Source: Lachnospiraceae bacterium (GTDB lineage: Bacteria > Bacillota > Clostridia > Lachnospirales > Lachnospiraceae). Taken from it: DNA of 64,000 nucleotides. Position 1 is the stretch's first letter; each line of letters starts with the position of its first letter. The translations under genes and the position numbers were made by a program. Where the stretch lies: the NCBI GenBank assembly GCA_018056425.1, contig JAGPFR010000003.1, positions 35,594 through 99,593 on the forward strand, given 5' to 3'. A model generated the notes under the pieces. That model made no database searches. It was given only the letters and a program-made list of their open reading frames with translations, and was not told the DNA's origin. This document shows positions 28,736 through 36,948 of this stretch, one piece after another.

Positions 28736-28764
28736 TAATCTACCACTGTGCGATCGCAGTGTCA
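28736..28764 (-). promoter_or_regulatory. Promoter of the AAA+ gene with a palindrome in its spacer
   Basis: Minus strand: TTGACA, 17 bp, TAGATT. The spacer holds the perfect 10-bp palindrome TGCGATCGCA within CACTGTGCGATCGCAGTG, a likely operator because a bound protein would block polymerase. Confidence 0.6.
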
Positions 28765-28765
28765 A

Positions 28766-29641
28766 CTAGAATTTTATCTCGATCACTAATTTGCCGTCCT
28801 CGTATCCGGCATCGATGGGGCAATTCATGCGGCTTGCAAAGGTTTTGACGATGGAAAGGCCAAGGCCGCCTGCGTGGCTCCTTGCATTTTCCACGGTAAA
28901 GAATCTGTCGAAAAGCTTCTGGATCTCGACATTTGAAAGAGATGATGCGCTGTTTGCCACCCTGACGGTTCCGTTATCGGAAAGGGAAATCTCCAGGTCG
29001 CCGTCCGAATACTTCAGCGCATTGCTTATCAGATTATTGAAAATTCTCTCAACGTAGGTGGGATATAACTGTTTTTCGATCTTTTTTTCGGTAATTCCGA
29101 TAACAGGCTCGATGCCCCTTTCAAGAAGCGCGGGGTAATAGTTCATGACGCAGTCTTCGAGCACGCGGTTAACATTCACGGTTTCCAATTCCTCGGAAAC
29201 TTCACCGCCCGTGATAACCGAATACTCAAAAAGTTCCTCGGTGAGGCCCTTCATGTACTGCGCTCTCTCGTCGATGATATTCAGATTCTTCCTCAGATCT
29301 TCACTCATCTCCTGCTTCATGGACAGCTCCAGATAACCGCATATCGCGGTCAAAGGAGTACGAAGATCATGCGCGATATTCGTGATCGCGGTTTTGACCT
29401 CAGCATCGCCCTGACGGTATTTATGATACGAGTCACGAAGTGCGGTGATGGTCTCATTGATCTGAGAGGCAAGCCTGCATATATATCTGTCCCTGCCGGT
29501 CACTCCGATCAATGTGTTACTGTCGAGAGTTGCATGAGCCGAAAAATCTGTCCCCAGGTCGCGGACAGATTTTCTCATCGTAAGTATTTTGACTGCCAGA
29601 ATAATGTTGACGACTATGCTGACGGCAAGTATATAGTTCAT
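28766..29641 (-). CDS. Sensor histidine kinase
   Basis: 291 residues: one membrane helix at residues 2-20, a short cytoplasmic linker, the HisKA box AHDLRTPLTAICGYLEL with the phospho-acceptor histidine, N box NLISNALKYSDG and G-boxes FTVENARSHAGGLGLSIVK. No extracellular sensor loop, so it probably senses through the membrane or through the co-encoded transporter. ATG at 29641 follows GAGGAA. It is the last gene of the RR-ABC-esterase group. Confidence 0.9.
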   Translation of the reverse strand: MNYILAVSIVVNIILAVKILTMRKSVRDLGTDFSAHATLDSNTLIGVTGRDRYICRLASQINETITALRDSYHKYRQGDAEVKTAITNIAHDLRTPLTAICGYLELSMKQEMSEDLRKNLNIIDERAQYMKGLTEELFEYSVITGGEVSEELETVNVNRVLEDCVMNYYPALLERGIEPVIGITEKKIEKQLYPTYVERIFNNLISNALKYSDGDLEISLSDNGTVRVANSASSLSNVEIQKLFDRFFTVENARSHAGGLGLSIVKTFASRMNCPIDAGYEDGKLVIEIKF

Positions 29642-29655
29642 GGCGATTCCTCGTT

Positions 29656-29688
29656 GGGGTGGGTCACCGTGTCCCCATAACCCAACCC
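29656..29688. repeat. REP-like palindrome B
   Basis: Nine-base arms GGGGTGGGT and ACCCAACCC with one mismatch, around CACCGTGTCCCCATA. The minus-strand loop reads GGGGACAC. It lies between the esterase-like gene and the histidine kinase, ending 4 bp from the esterase stop. Confidence 0.55.
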
Positions 29689-29691
29689 TTC

Positions 29692-30963
29692 TTAGTAGTG
29701 TAAGCACCTTATCGGCGTGGTCTCGTAATAATATATCATCGCGTCATATCTTTCTGCGACTTTCATCTTAACACGGTAGCTTTTGTACAGATCCATGTAG
29801 ACGGTGTAGCCTTCACCCGCACATCCGGTGAAATTATCTTCGTGAATCAGATTGTATATTCTCGAATAGTCCTCGGTAATGTCGTCAAATACCAGCACGT
29901 ATTTTCCGTCTTCGAAAAATCTTGCCTGATATGCGAGGATGTCCTGCGAGCAGAACTCGTGGTCCTTTCTCTCATACTCGTCATCATAAGTTCCTGCCGT
30001 GTGGATATTTACGACGGTGTTGTAGAATTCGGTTCCGATGCAGAAATACTTTCCCTCGAACAGATCATCGATCCTCTGACCCATTGCGGTCTCACCGTAA
30101 CTTGCAGAGCCGCCCTTCATGATGTGTCCGTTGTGTGCGGTTACGAGAACCTGTGAATATCCGCGGTGCTCTTCTATCCGGGAAATGCTCTGTACATTCA
30201 GTGCCATGCAATTGTCCCTGTATTCACCGTATGCATTGGCATCTTCGTCAAAGCTTGGGGAATCGATTGACTGAAGCACGGTATTTACAGCCATAGATGC
30301 GATCATGTAATCGGTATTGTTACTCTTCGAAATATGCTCATACAAGTTAACGAAAAAGTCCCTCTCCGCAGCGTAATCTGCATCGGGATATGCAAGGGCC
30401 GAAAGCTTATCAAGTTCACCCTCCCTGAAAGCTTCGGGGTGAATCTCCGCAAACTCACACAGGTACTCAATGCTTGTATATGCGCCCTGCATGTCTATTC
30501 CGTAAAACATGACGGAATTGTCATAACTTCTTCCCTTGTTGAACTCTCTCATCCAGGCAAGAAGGTCGATGATCTGCTGCGTATCATAGAGAGGATAATC
30601 CAGCTCTCCCACAAGTTCGGTAAGATGCGCTCCGTTTCCGTGGATCGCGGAATTGATCATGGCACCTTCTCCGACGGAAATCTCAAATGCGATACATCTG
30701 CAATTGCCGTCCGAGATCATTTTCTTGAGCATATCAAGCTTTGCAATCTGAAACTCGACATTTCCGTGAGTTGCTTCGCCGATACCCACCACTCTCACAT
30801 CGGAAGGGATGACCATATCTTCAAGGGTGATGCCGACCTCTTCGATCTCAGGAATCTTCCTGGATGAAGACATGACTGCGCCCACATTGATAAGCAGCAT
30901 CACCGCGATATATCCCGCTATGAAAACGGAGATTGCAATTATAATCGTTCTAAAAAGTTTCAT
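29692..30963 (-). CDS. Erythromycin-esterase-like membrane-anchored protein
   Basis: 423 residues with an N-terminal membrane anchor (about 5-28) and the erythromycin esterase/PvdO-like fold: VVGIGEATHGNVEF, FEISVGEGAMIN, DMQGAYTSIEYL and VLVTAHNGHIMKGG supply the family's Glu and His positions. The active part should be outside the membrane. Whether it acts on macrolides is unknown; many relatives have other substrates. It is encoded between an ABC-2 permease and a histidine kinase, suggesting a role in envelope stress or antibiotic resistance (inference). Confidence 0.8.
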   Translation of the reverse strand: MKLFRTIIIAISVFIAGYIAVMLLINVGAVMSSSRKIPEIEEVGITLEDMVIPSDVRVVGIGEATHGNVEFQIAKLDMLKKMISDGNCRCIAFEISVGEGAMINSAIHGNGAHLTELVGELDYPLYDTQQIIDLLAWMREFNKGRSYDNSVMFYGIDMQGAYTSIEYLCEFAEIHPEAFREGELDKLSALAYPDADYAAERDFFVNLYEHISKSNNTDYMIASMAVNTVLQSIDSPSFDEDANAYGEYRDNCMALNVQSISRIEEHRGYSQVLVTAHNGHIMKGGSASYGETAMGQRIDDLFEGKYFCIGTEFYNTVVNIHTAGTYDDEYERKDHEFCSQDILAYQARFFEDGKYVLVFDDITEDYSRIYNLIHEDNFTGCAGEGYTVYMDLYKSYRVKMKVAERYDAMIYYYETTPIRCLHY

Positions 30964-30985
30964 TTCTATGTAAAGCCTTTCGGTA

Positions 30986-31738
30986 TTATTTCAGATCTCT
31001 TTTGTCCAAGCCGGCCATGCCCAATAACAATGATACAACAAGCACGGTGATTGAGGAAAGAAATTGCATAGGAGCACCCGCATTTACTCCCTCATCGACA
31101 AGAGGAGTGTTTGCAAACCACTGTCCGAGAACGTTGATATTATACACAAATGCGGCGATTTTGAAAGCGGGCTTTCCCGAAGTCAGCATCAGGATAAAAT
31201 TTCCGAACATTACAAATGAATAAGCAAGATTAAATAAAAGCATACCTGTTACCACTCCTGCGATCATGTTTTTGAAACAATAAGAGATCGATCCGATAAG
31301 TGCGATATACGCAATTATTGCAATCATCATTACGATTATGGGAAGAACAGGAACTGACGAAAGAGGCTCACCTGCTCTAACAATCCCGATAATTCCGCCC
31401 GCGATGTAAAACACATGCATGATGACGGCCGCACATTCGAGCGAAAGGATATGTGCCAGAAAGTCTTCCTTTTGGGTGTATCCCGCAATGATCCTGTTTC
31501 TGATGTATCCTTCCGAATACTCACCGCAAACAGACATGGGTGTATATACTGAGAAAAAAAGAACCATCGCAGCGCTCACAAAGAACATGATTTCTCCCGC
31601 ATTCAGGTTGTGAAGCGGCGGAAAATCAACCGTTCCGGAAGTAAATGCATATGTTACCGCAAACGCGATCAGACATCCTCCGATGAAATATATGTTTTTA
31701 ATCAGTTTCTGAAGATTGGCTTTTAATATATTGATCAT
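30986..31738 (-). CDS. ABC-2 type permease, second subunit
   Basis: 250 residues, about six hydrophobic segments, no ATP-binding motif. The start MINILKANLQKLIKNIYF and the segment MSVCGEYSEGYIRNRIIAGYTQKEDF are typical of small ABC-2 permeases of the bacitracin/lantibiotic immunity type. It is adjacent to a related permease and its ATPase, so the two likely form a heterodimeric channel. Confidence 0.8.
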   Translation of the reverse strand: MINILKANLQKLIKNIYFIGGCLIAFAVTYAFTSGTVDFPPLHNLNAGEIMFFVSAAMVLFFSVYTPMSVCGEYSEGYIRNRIIAGYTQKEDFLAHILSLECAAVIMHVFYIAGGIIGIVRAGEPLSSVPVLPIIVMMIAIIAYIALIGSISYCFKNMIAGVVTGMLLFNLAYSFVMFGNFILMLTSGKPAFKIAAFVYNINVLGQWFANTPLVDEGVNAGAPMQFLSSITVLVVSLLLGMAGLDKRDLK

Positions 31739-31750
31739 TTTATTCTCCGG

Positions 31751-32515
31751 TCATTTAAACTCTCTCTTTTCATACACGATCATTCCGGCCAAAAGAGAGA
31801 ACACAGTTAAGATAATGCATCCGATCAGGCATTTCGTAAGGTCGTGATAATTGATCCCCGTAAAAAACGCATAAGGGCAATACCGGTCGTAAAGCATGTA
31901 GAGCTTAAGCTTGGTTCCTTCAAGCAGGCATGCCCCGTTTTCGGGATAGAGCTTATCAAGAACCTCCGCAGTCGCTACGCGAAAAAAGAACGTAATAACA
32001 AGTCCTGCGACATATGAAAGCTTAGTTCCTCCGAAAGCCATAAGGATCATGGTCATAAAGCTTCCTGCCGCTGCGGATGCCATGATATTTCTGATGCAAA
32101 ACTCTCCGATCTCTGAGGTGGTCATTGTTACATATCCGTCAGCGAAAATCCCAGCAAGTAAAAGTCCCGATACCTGTGAAAAGATAATAAAAAAGACTGA
32201 AGTAAGACTTCCCAGGATTATCGCAGAGGCTGCCACCGTTTTCTTTTGCACGCCGCACATGATCTTGTTTCTGATCGTCCCGTCGCTGAAATCCCCAAGG
32301 AAAAGATAAAGAACCGATGCCGCGATAAAAAAGGGAGAAGCGGTGGGAAAGGAGGTCAGAACATCATCAGATGTGAGAGTAGCATCTATTGAATAAAGGA
32401 CCACTTTCAGGAACAGTGTCAGGATGAGGGTGTAGCCGAAGATCATTGCCATCCCGGCCTTTATCGCTCTTCCTTTCAGGATCCTGTGAAGATCCGAGTA
32501 AAGTATTCTAGTCAT
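31751..32515 (-). CDS. ABC-2 type permease, first subunit
   Basis: About 254 residues starting MTRILYSDLHRILKGRAIKAG with about six membrane segments and the GDFSDGTIRNKIMCGVQKKTV loop that recurs in the partner permease (SEGYIRNRIIAGYTQKE). I set the start at 32515 because it overlaps the ATPase stop by 8 bp and the region before it is in the ATPase gene. Confidence 0.8.
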   Translation of the reverse strand: MTRILYSDLHRILKGRAIKAGMAMIFGYTLILTLFLKVVLYSIDATLTSDDVLTSFPTASPFFIAASVLYLFLGDFSDGTIRNKIMCGVQKKTVAASAIILGSLTSVFFIIFSQVSGLLLAGIFADGYVTMTTSEIGEFCIRNIMASAAAGSFMTMILMAFGGTKLSYVAGLVITFFFRVATAEVLDKLYPENGACLLEGTKLKLYMLYDRYCPYAFFTGINYHDLTKCLIGCIILTVFSLLAGMIVYEKREFK

Positions 32516-33422
32516 TTGAGCCGCCTCCGAGGAGTGACAGATAGAAAGCTTCAAGACTTTCGTCGCGCTCTTCCATCGTAAAGATCGTGCAGTTTTCGTC
32601 CGCGAATCTCTTTGCGATATCCGAGAAATTAATCTCCGTGTAAATATCTGCATGAGCATCATCGATGATCTTATATTCGATGTTTGCGGCATCCATGATC
32701 TTGGCAAGGATCCCGGTGTCGCTTACTTTCATGCGGACAGATTTACGACACTCGTGTCTTAATTCCTCAGCGCTCATTTCTCTTACAATGTGACCCTTGT
32801 CGATGAATCCGTAATGAGTCGCAAGTCTTGAGAGTTCATCGAGGATGTGGCTGGAGATCAGGAAGGTGATACCGCGCTCTTTGTTAAGCTTAAGGATCAG
32901 TTCCCTTATCTCGATGATTCCTTGGGGATCGAGTCCGTTTGTGGGCTCGTCCAAGATTATGAAATCCGGATTTCCGCAAAGCGCAATCGCGATCCCGAGT
33001 CTTTGCTTCATTCCGAGCGAGAACTTTCCTGCTTTTTTGCGGCCTGTGTCAGAAAGGCCGACCAGCTCGAGCAGTTCGTCGATTCCTTTGAAATCAGGAA
33101 GTCCGAGCATGAGATACTGCTGGATCAGATTGTCGCGAGCGCTCATATCCTTGCATATGGCGGGAGTCTCAACAACGGCTCCGATCCTGCGACGCTCTTT
33201 CGTAAGTTTCTTATCGTCATTTGCGATTCCCAGAAGCTCAAATGAACCCGAGGTGGGATGCTGCAGTCCGCACAGGATCCTGATCAGAGTTGTCTTACCT
33301 GCTCCGTTTTTCCCTACGAATCCGTAGATCGAACCCTTCTCGATATTCATGTTCAGATCCGTGAGTGCATTGAAGCTTCCGTATCTTTTGCAAAGTGAAT
33401 TACTTTTGAAAATGTATTCCAT
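32508..33422 (-). CDS. ABC transporter ATP-binding protein
   Basis: 304 residues: Walker A GKNGAGKTTLIRI, signature FSLGMKQRLGIAIAL, Walker B FIILDEPTNGLDPQG, H-loop ISSHILDEL. The C-terminal 80 residues form the extra domain found in bacitracin/lantibiotic-resistance type exporters. Forms one transporter with the two permeases. Confidence 0.92.
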   Translation of the reverse strand: MEYIFKSNSLCKRYGSFNALTDLNMNIEKGSIYGFVGKNGAGKTTLIRILCGLQHPTSGSFELLGIANDDKKLTKERRRIGAVVETPAICKDMSARDNLIQQYLMLGLPDFKGIDELLELVGLSDTGRKKAGKFSLGMKQRLGIAIALCGNPDFIILDEPTNGLDPQGIIEIRELILKLNKERGITFLISSHILDELSRLATHYGFIDKGHIVREMSAEELRHECRKSVRMKVSDTGILAKIMDAANIEYKIIDDAHADIYTEINFSDIAKRFADENCTIFTMEERDESLEAFYLSLLGGGSND

Positions 33423-33471
33423 GTCAACCTGCCTTTTTGAAACCTTTTTTGATGATCTGATAATAAAATAA

Positions 33472-33489
33472 GCCGGTCAAGAAACCGGC
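33472..33489 (-). terminator. Hairpin between response regulator and ABC ATPase genes
   Basis: GCCGGT pairs with ACCGGC, followed on the minus strand by TTATTTTATTA. It may reduce read-through so that ABC expression depends on its own promoter. Confidence 0.45.
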
Positions 33490-33498
33490 CGGGAAAAA

Positions 33499-33515
33499 GT
33501 CAAGATATCGTCAAG
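33499..33515 (-). promoter_or_regulatory. Direct CTTGAC repeats, likely response-regulator site
   Basis: Minus strand has CTTGAC twice, 11 bp start to start (one helical turn), just after the regulator gene and upstream of the ABC operon. OmpR-type regulators bind such direct repeats. No confident -10 was found with it. Confidence 0.4.
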
Positions 33516-33529
33516 ATTTTGGTGACCCA

Positions 33530-34216
33530 CTATTTAAATCTAAAGCCTATGCCGTAGACCGCTTCGATGTGGTCGATGCCGTCTGCTGCTTCGAGTTTTT
33601 TACGGATATTGCTGATATGCTGCTTGAGGGATCGCTCAGTGCAATCGGGAGTAGAGTCTGCGATGCGGTCAAGAATGGTGTTTCTGCCCAGGGGGCGCTC
33701 TGCATTGATCATAAGAATATGAAGGATCGCAGCTTCGGTTCTGGTAAGCGGAATCTCTGTTCCCGAAACAGTTGCGATCATGAGCTCTGTATCGAGTGAT
33801 ACGCCGGATGCTTCAACGGTATTACCTGAAGATGTGCTATCGGGCGCGTTCTTTGACCCGGACATCCTGAGAGCAACGGCAATCCTTGCGATAAGTTCGG
33901 AGATGACAAAGGGTTTGGTTATATAATCTGCTGCTCCGTCATAGAGCAGTTTTATTTTTCCTTCGATATCTGTCTTGGCACTGACTACGATCACGGGGAT
34001 TCCCTTGGTCTTAGCCAGAACTTCTTCACCGGTAAGGCCGGGGAGCATAAGGTCGAGGAGGATGAGATCAGGTTTTTCTTTTTCAATGACCATTAAAGCC
34101 TCGGTACCGGAATATGCACGCAGAGCCGTATAACCTTCGGATTCAAGTGATTCCTGCACCATGTTTCCGATCGTCACATCATCGTCAACTATCAATATTT
34201 TCGAGGTTTTGCTCAA
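33530..34216 (-). CDS. OmpR-family response regulator
   Basis: 228 residues: receiver domain with ILIVDDD, phosphorylated aspartate in LILLDLMLPG, and KPF lysine, followed by a winged-helix DNA-binding domain (TRTEAAILHILM, SLKQHISNIRKKLEA). The start is TTG at 34216, 7 nt after AGGAGG; an upstream in-frame ATG would overlap the divergent MATE gene. Partner of the histidine kinase at the other end of the group. Confidence 0.88.
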   Translation of the reverse strand: MSKTSKILIVDDDVTIGNMVQESLESEGYTALRAYSGTEALMVIEKEKPDLILLDLMLPGLTGEEVLAKTKGIPVIVVSAKTDIEGKIKLLYDGAADYITKPFVISELIARIAVALRMSGSKNAPDSTSSGNTVEASGVSLDTELMIATVSGTEIPLTRTEAAILHILMINAERPLGRNTILDRIADSTPDCTERSLKQHISNIRKKLEAADGIDHIEAVYGIGFRFK

Positions 34217-34264
34217 TATTTTTCCTCCTGAATCACCGAATGGGACAATTTTATCATATTTTGC

Positions 34265-34270
34265 TATAGT
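34265..34270 (+). promoter_or_regulatory. -10 element TATAGT of the MATE gene, near leaderless
   Basis: TATAGT at 34265-34270 with GGGACA 17 bp upstream (34242-34247). The ATG is at 34278, so transcription would begin at or next to the start codon; no ribosome site is present. Confidence 0.4.
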
Positions 34271-34277
34271 ATTTCCC

Positions 34278-35672
34278 ATGAAATACAAGTTTTTTGACAA
34301 AACAGAATCCGGTTTTTACCAAAATGTTTTCACACTGGCACTTCCGATAGCACTGCAGAGCCTTGTCACCGTCGGCGTAAACATGCTCGACACCATAATG
34401 GTTGGGTCGCTCCCCGGAAATGCACTCTTTTCGACAAATCTGGCGAATTCTTTTATCTCGATCTATCACATACTCTGCATGGGCCTCGGAATGGGCGCAT
34501 CGGTTCTGGTATCCAGATATTACGGCATGAAAGAAAACGGAGATGATACAGAAAAAGCAGAACATGCCCTCAGGCAGACGGTTTGTCTGATGCTCAGGCT
34601 AACGCTTCTTCTTGCGGCCCTTTTTGCGGCGGCTACCGCAATCATGCCGGGTACCATCATGAGCATGTACACGGATGAAGCGGAGGTCATCGCACTTGGA
34701 ACCTCGTATTTTAAATGGTCCGTGCCTACATATTTTTTCCTCGGTGTATCACTTACCACAACCATCGCACTTCGAAGCGTAAGACAGGTTAAACTTCCGT
34801 TCCTTGTTTCCATCGGTGCCTTCTTTATAAACCTCGGAGCAAATTATGCATTTATCTTTGGTAAATTCGGTGCACCCAGGATGGAAGTTGCGGGTGCTGC
34901 GCTCGGAACGCTGATTGCAAGAATCTTCGAGGCATCCATGATCGTCGGATACCTTCTCATAGTTGATACCAAGATTGGTTTCAGGCTTAAGCACATGATG
35001 ATGGAAACAAAGTCGATTGCCTCCGAATACGTCAGGATAAGCATACCCGTTCTTATCAGTGACGGCATCCTCGCAATCGGAAACAACACCGTCACCATGG
35101 TCATCGGAAATCTCGGACCCGTCATTGGATCCGCAAACTCGATCACAGGACCCACGCAGCAGCTTTCAACCGTTGTTGTACAGGGCGTTTGCCAGGCCGG
35201 CACGATCGTCACAGGGCAGACTCTCGGCACCGGTCAGAAAGAACAAACCATGAAGCAGGGTTTTCTTTTCTTCGGATTGGGAATCGGACTGGGACTGCTG
35301 TCAGCACTGTTTATTCTGCTTGTTAAGGGACCCGTCATTGCCTTCTATACCGGAGTTGAAGCAGAGGCCAGGCTTATTGCGGATGACCTGATGATCGCAA
35401 TCTCACTTATCATTGTCTTCCAGGCGACCAATTCGATAATGACAAAGGGAGTCCTTCGAGGCGGCGGAGATACCAGAATGCTGATGCTTGCGGATAACAT
35501 CTTCCTGTGGACTATCGCGATCCCTCTCGGATATTTCGCGGGGTATGTGCTTCACCTTCCCGCATTCTGGATCTACATTTTCCTTAAATCCGATCAGATA
35601 GTTAAGACTTTCTGGGCGCTTCTCAGACTAAGGAGCAGAAAGTGGATCAAGAAGATCACGACAGGAAAATAA
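34278..35672 (+). CDS. MATE family multidrug exporter
   Basis: About 464 residues with 12 predicted membrane helices; internal repeat typical of MATE: FTLALPIALQSLVTVGVNMLDTIMVG in the first half and YVRISIPVLISDGILAIGNNTVTMVIG in the second. Exports organic cations coupled to Na+ or H+ (family knowledge). I chose the ATG at 34278 because the hydrophilic start MKYKFFDKTESGFYQNV is typical. It is divergent from the response regulator gene. Confidence 0.9.
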   Translation: MKYKFFDKTESGFYQNVFTLALPIALQSLVTVGVNMLDTIMVGSLPGNALFSTNLANSFISIYHILCMGLGMGASVLVSRYYGMKENGDDTEKAEHALRQTVCLMLRLTLLLAALFAAATAIMPGTIMSMYTDEAEVIALGTSYFKWSVPTYFFLGVSLTTTIALRSVRQVKLPFLVSIGAFFINLGANYAFIFGKFGAPRMEVAGAALGTLIARIFEASMIVGYLLIVDTKIGFRLKHMMMETKSIASEYVRISIPVLISDGILAIGNNTVTMVIGNLGPVIGSANSITGPTQQLSTVVVQGVCQAGTIVTGQTLGTGQKEQTMKQGFLFFGLGIGLGLLSALFILLVKGPVIAFYTGVEAEARLIADDLMIAISLIIVFQATNSIMTKGVLRGGGDTRMLMLADNIFLWTIAIPLGYFAGYVLHLPAFWIYIFLKSDQIVKTFWALLRLRSRKWIKKITTGK

Positions 35673-35678
35673 CGAAAA

Positions 35679-35704
35679 AAGCCCTCGGTTTTCACCGAGG
35701 GCTT
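35679..35704. terminator. Bidirectional terminator between MATE and BrnA genes
   Basis: AAGCCCTCGGT pairs with ACCGAGGGCTT. The minus-strand side is followed by TTTTTTCG, so it mainly ends the brnTA transcript, and it can serve the MATE gene as well. Confidence 0.8.
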
Positions 35705-35733
35705 AACACTATCATTAGCACGATTGTTTCTAT

Positions 35734-35949
35734 TCAATCCCAGGAAATAGTTAATTTGCGATCATTTTCCGCACAATCAGTCAGGTATAAGTTAATAAGT
35801 GTCTGATACGGGATACCGCATTGTTCTGATTTATTCTTGAAATAGTTAATAGTATCCTCGTTCAAATTTATGGTAATAGTTTTCTTAAGCCTCTTTGAAT
35901 AAGGATTCTTTTGGGGATTCAGCTTTTCTATATCGTATTCTTTTCTCAT
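35734..35949 (-). CDS. brnA: BrnA-like ribbon-helix-helix antitoxin
   Basis: 71 residues; the C-terminal half (KTITINLNEDTINYFKNKS, GIPYQTLINLYL) is a ribbon-helix-helix DNA-binding and dimer domain as in BrnA. The N terminus would wrap the toxin. It has AAGGA 7 nt before ATG. It overlaps the toxin reading frame. Confidence 0.8.
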   Translation of the reverse strand: MRKEYDIEKLNPQKNPYSKRLKKTITINLNEDTINYFKNKSEQCGIPYQTLINLYLTDCAENDRKLTISWD

Positions 35950-36154
35950 AGTCTATTCCTTCTTTTCCCGACATTCCTATTATCAAGAATCTACATTCCT
36001 CTATTGAGTGATCCGGATCGTCAAACACTATGGCATCGTCATCATAAAACACTGTCATGGCCTCTTCGAATGAAATACCATGCTTTTTGATGTTTATTAT
36101 TTTTTTCTTTTCATCCCATTCAAATGCTAATCCGTCTATATTTATATTATACAT
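35885..36154 (-). pseudogene. brnT: BrnT-like toxin, C-terminally truncated
   Basis: Starts like BrnT ribonuclease toxins: FEWDEKKKIINIKKHGISFEEAMTVF, then DHSIEECRFLIIGMSG. After that the family's C-terminal strand and helix with RIISARKA-type residues is absent; the frame runs through the antitoxin start region instead. Seen directly as a lost segment between IGMSG and the antitoxin gene, so probably a deletion and loss of activity. The start ATG lacks a ribosome site. Confidence 0.65.
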
Positions 36155-36319
36155 ATATTTTCAATATATTCAACTTTCTGTTTGTTTTCATAAAACCGCA
36201 TATCAAAATGCAATACTGACAATAAAAACGGCATGAAATCCGGTCGTTAGTAGATTGTATTCCTGAATTGTCTCACCAGCTTTACAACTAACACAATTAG
36301 TGATATCTTCAGTTTATTG

Positions 36320-36337
36320 AATGAATATTTATTCATT
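36320..36337. promoter_or_regulatory. Probable operator of the TetR-family regulator
   Basis: AATGAATA-TT-TATTCATT, eight-base perfect arms, 20 bp upstream of the regulator's start. TetR proteins usually bind such palindromes next to their own gene. Confidence 0.6.
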
Positions 36338-36357
36338 AGATAAATGAGGTAATATCG

Positions 36358-36948
36358 ATGCCGCGATCACAGAAGAAAAATCAGGAAATACGTGATAACA
36401 CAAGGAACAGGATCATCAAGGAGTCCTCGCTTTACTTTGCAAGGAACGGATTCGGAGATACTAAGATAAGTGACCTTGCCAAGTTCATCGGCATTGCACA
36501 GGGTTCCATATATGTTTATTTCAAATCCAAGGAAGAACTCTACGATGAGATCAGGCGGGAAGCCAATACCGACGAAGATATAAAGAAGATTAAGACTCTC
36601 GCAGCTCTCCCTCTCCCATACAGGAAGAAAGTATCCATGCTGGCCGGCTCAATCCTGGATGCTCTTAAGAATGATGAGGGGTTCCCTGTCAGGATCACCC
36701 TCTCCACACAGCTTATACTCGAGAACGGAACGTCAGTCTACGATACGGAGCTGTATAAACAGACCACGAAGATAATAAAACAGGGCATCAAAGAGGGTAC
36801 CGCACCTGACATTGATCCCAAAGCCGCAGCCGATATGTTCTGGGGGATGATATATGTTTATTCACTAAGAAGCCTGTTCACTGATAACTACCCTCTCCCC
36901 GATCTTAGAGAACTCATGAGACTACTCATAAAGGACAATGAACTATGA
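36358..36948 (+). CDS. TetR-family transcriptional regulator
   Basis: 196 residues with the N-terminal helix-turn-helix (RIIKESSLYFARNGFGDTKISDLAKFIGIAQGSIYVYFKSKEEL, residues about 18-60), and a C-terminal ligand domain. The RNA start has GAGGT 7 nt before ATG. It overlaps the next gene as ATGA, so it represses or activates its own operon. Confidence 0.9.
   Translation: MPRSQKKNQEIRDNTRNRIIKESSLYFARNGFGDTKISDLAKFIGIAQGSIYVYFKSKEELYDEIRREANTDEDIKKIKTLAALPLPYRKKVSMLAGSILDALKNDEGFPVRITLSTQLILENGTSVYDTELYKQTTKIIKQGIKEGTAPDIDPKAAADMFWGMIYVYSLRSLFTDNYPLPDLRELMRLLIKDNEL

Noticed and set aside
28500-28740. tRNA or small rRNA fragment in the leader region
   Set aside because: No cloverleaf and no long rRNA match could be recognised; only the short CCTTGAAAACTGAATA piece resembles spacer sequence.
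36130-36175. TATAAT as promoter of brnT
   Set aside because: The hexamer overlaps the first codons of the toxin gene, so it cannot drive a complete transcript from the annotated start.
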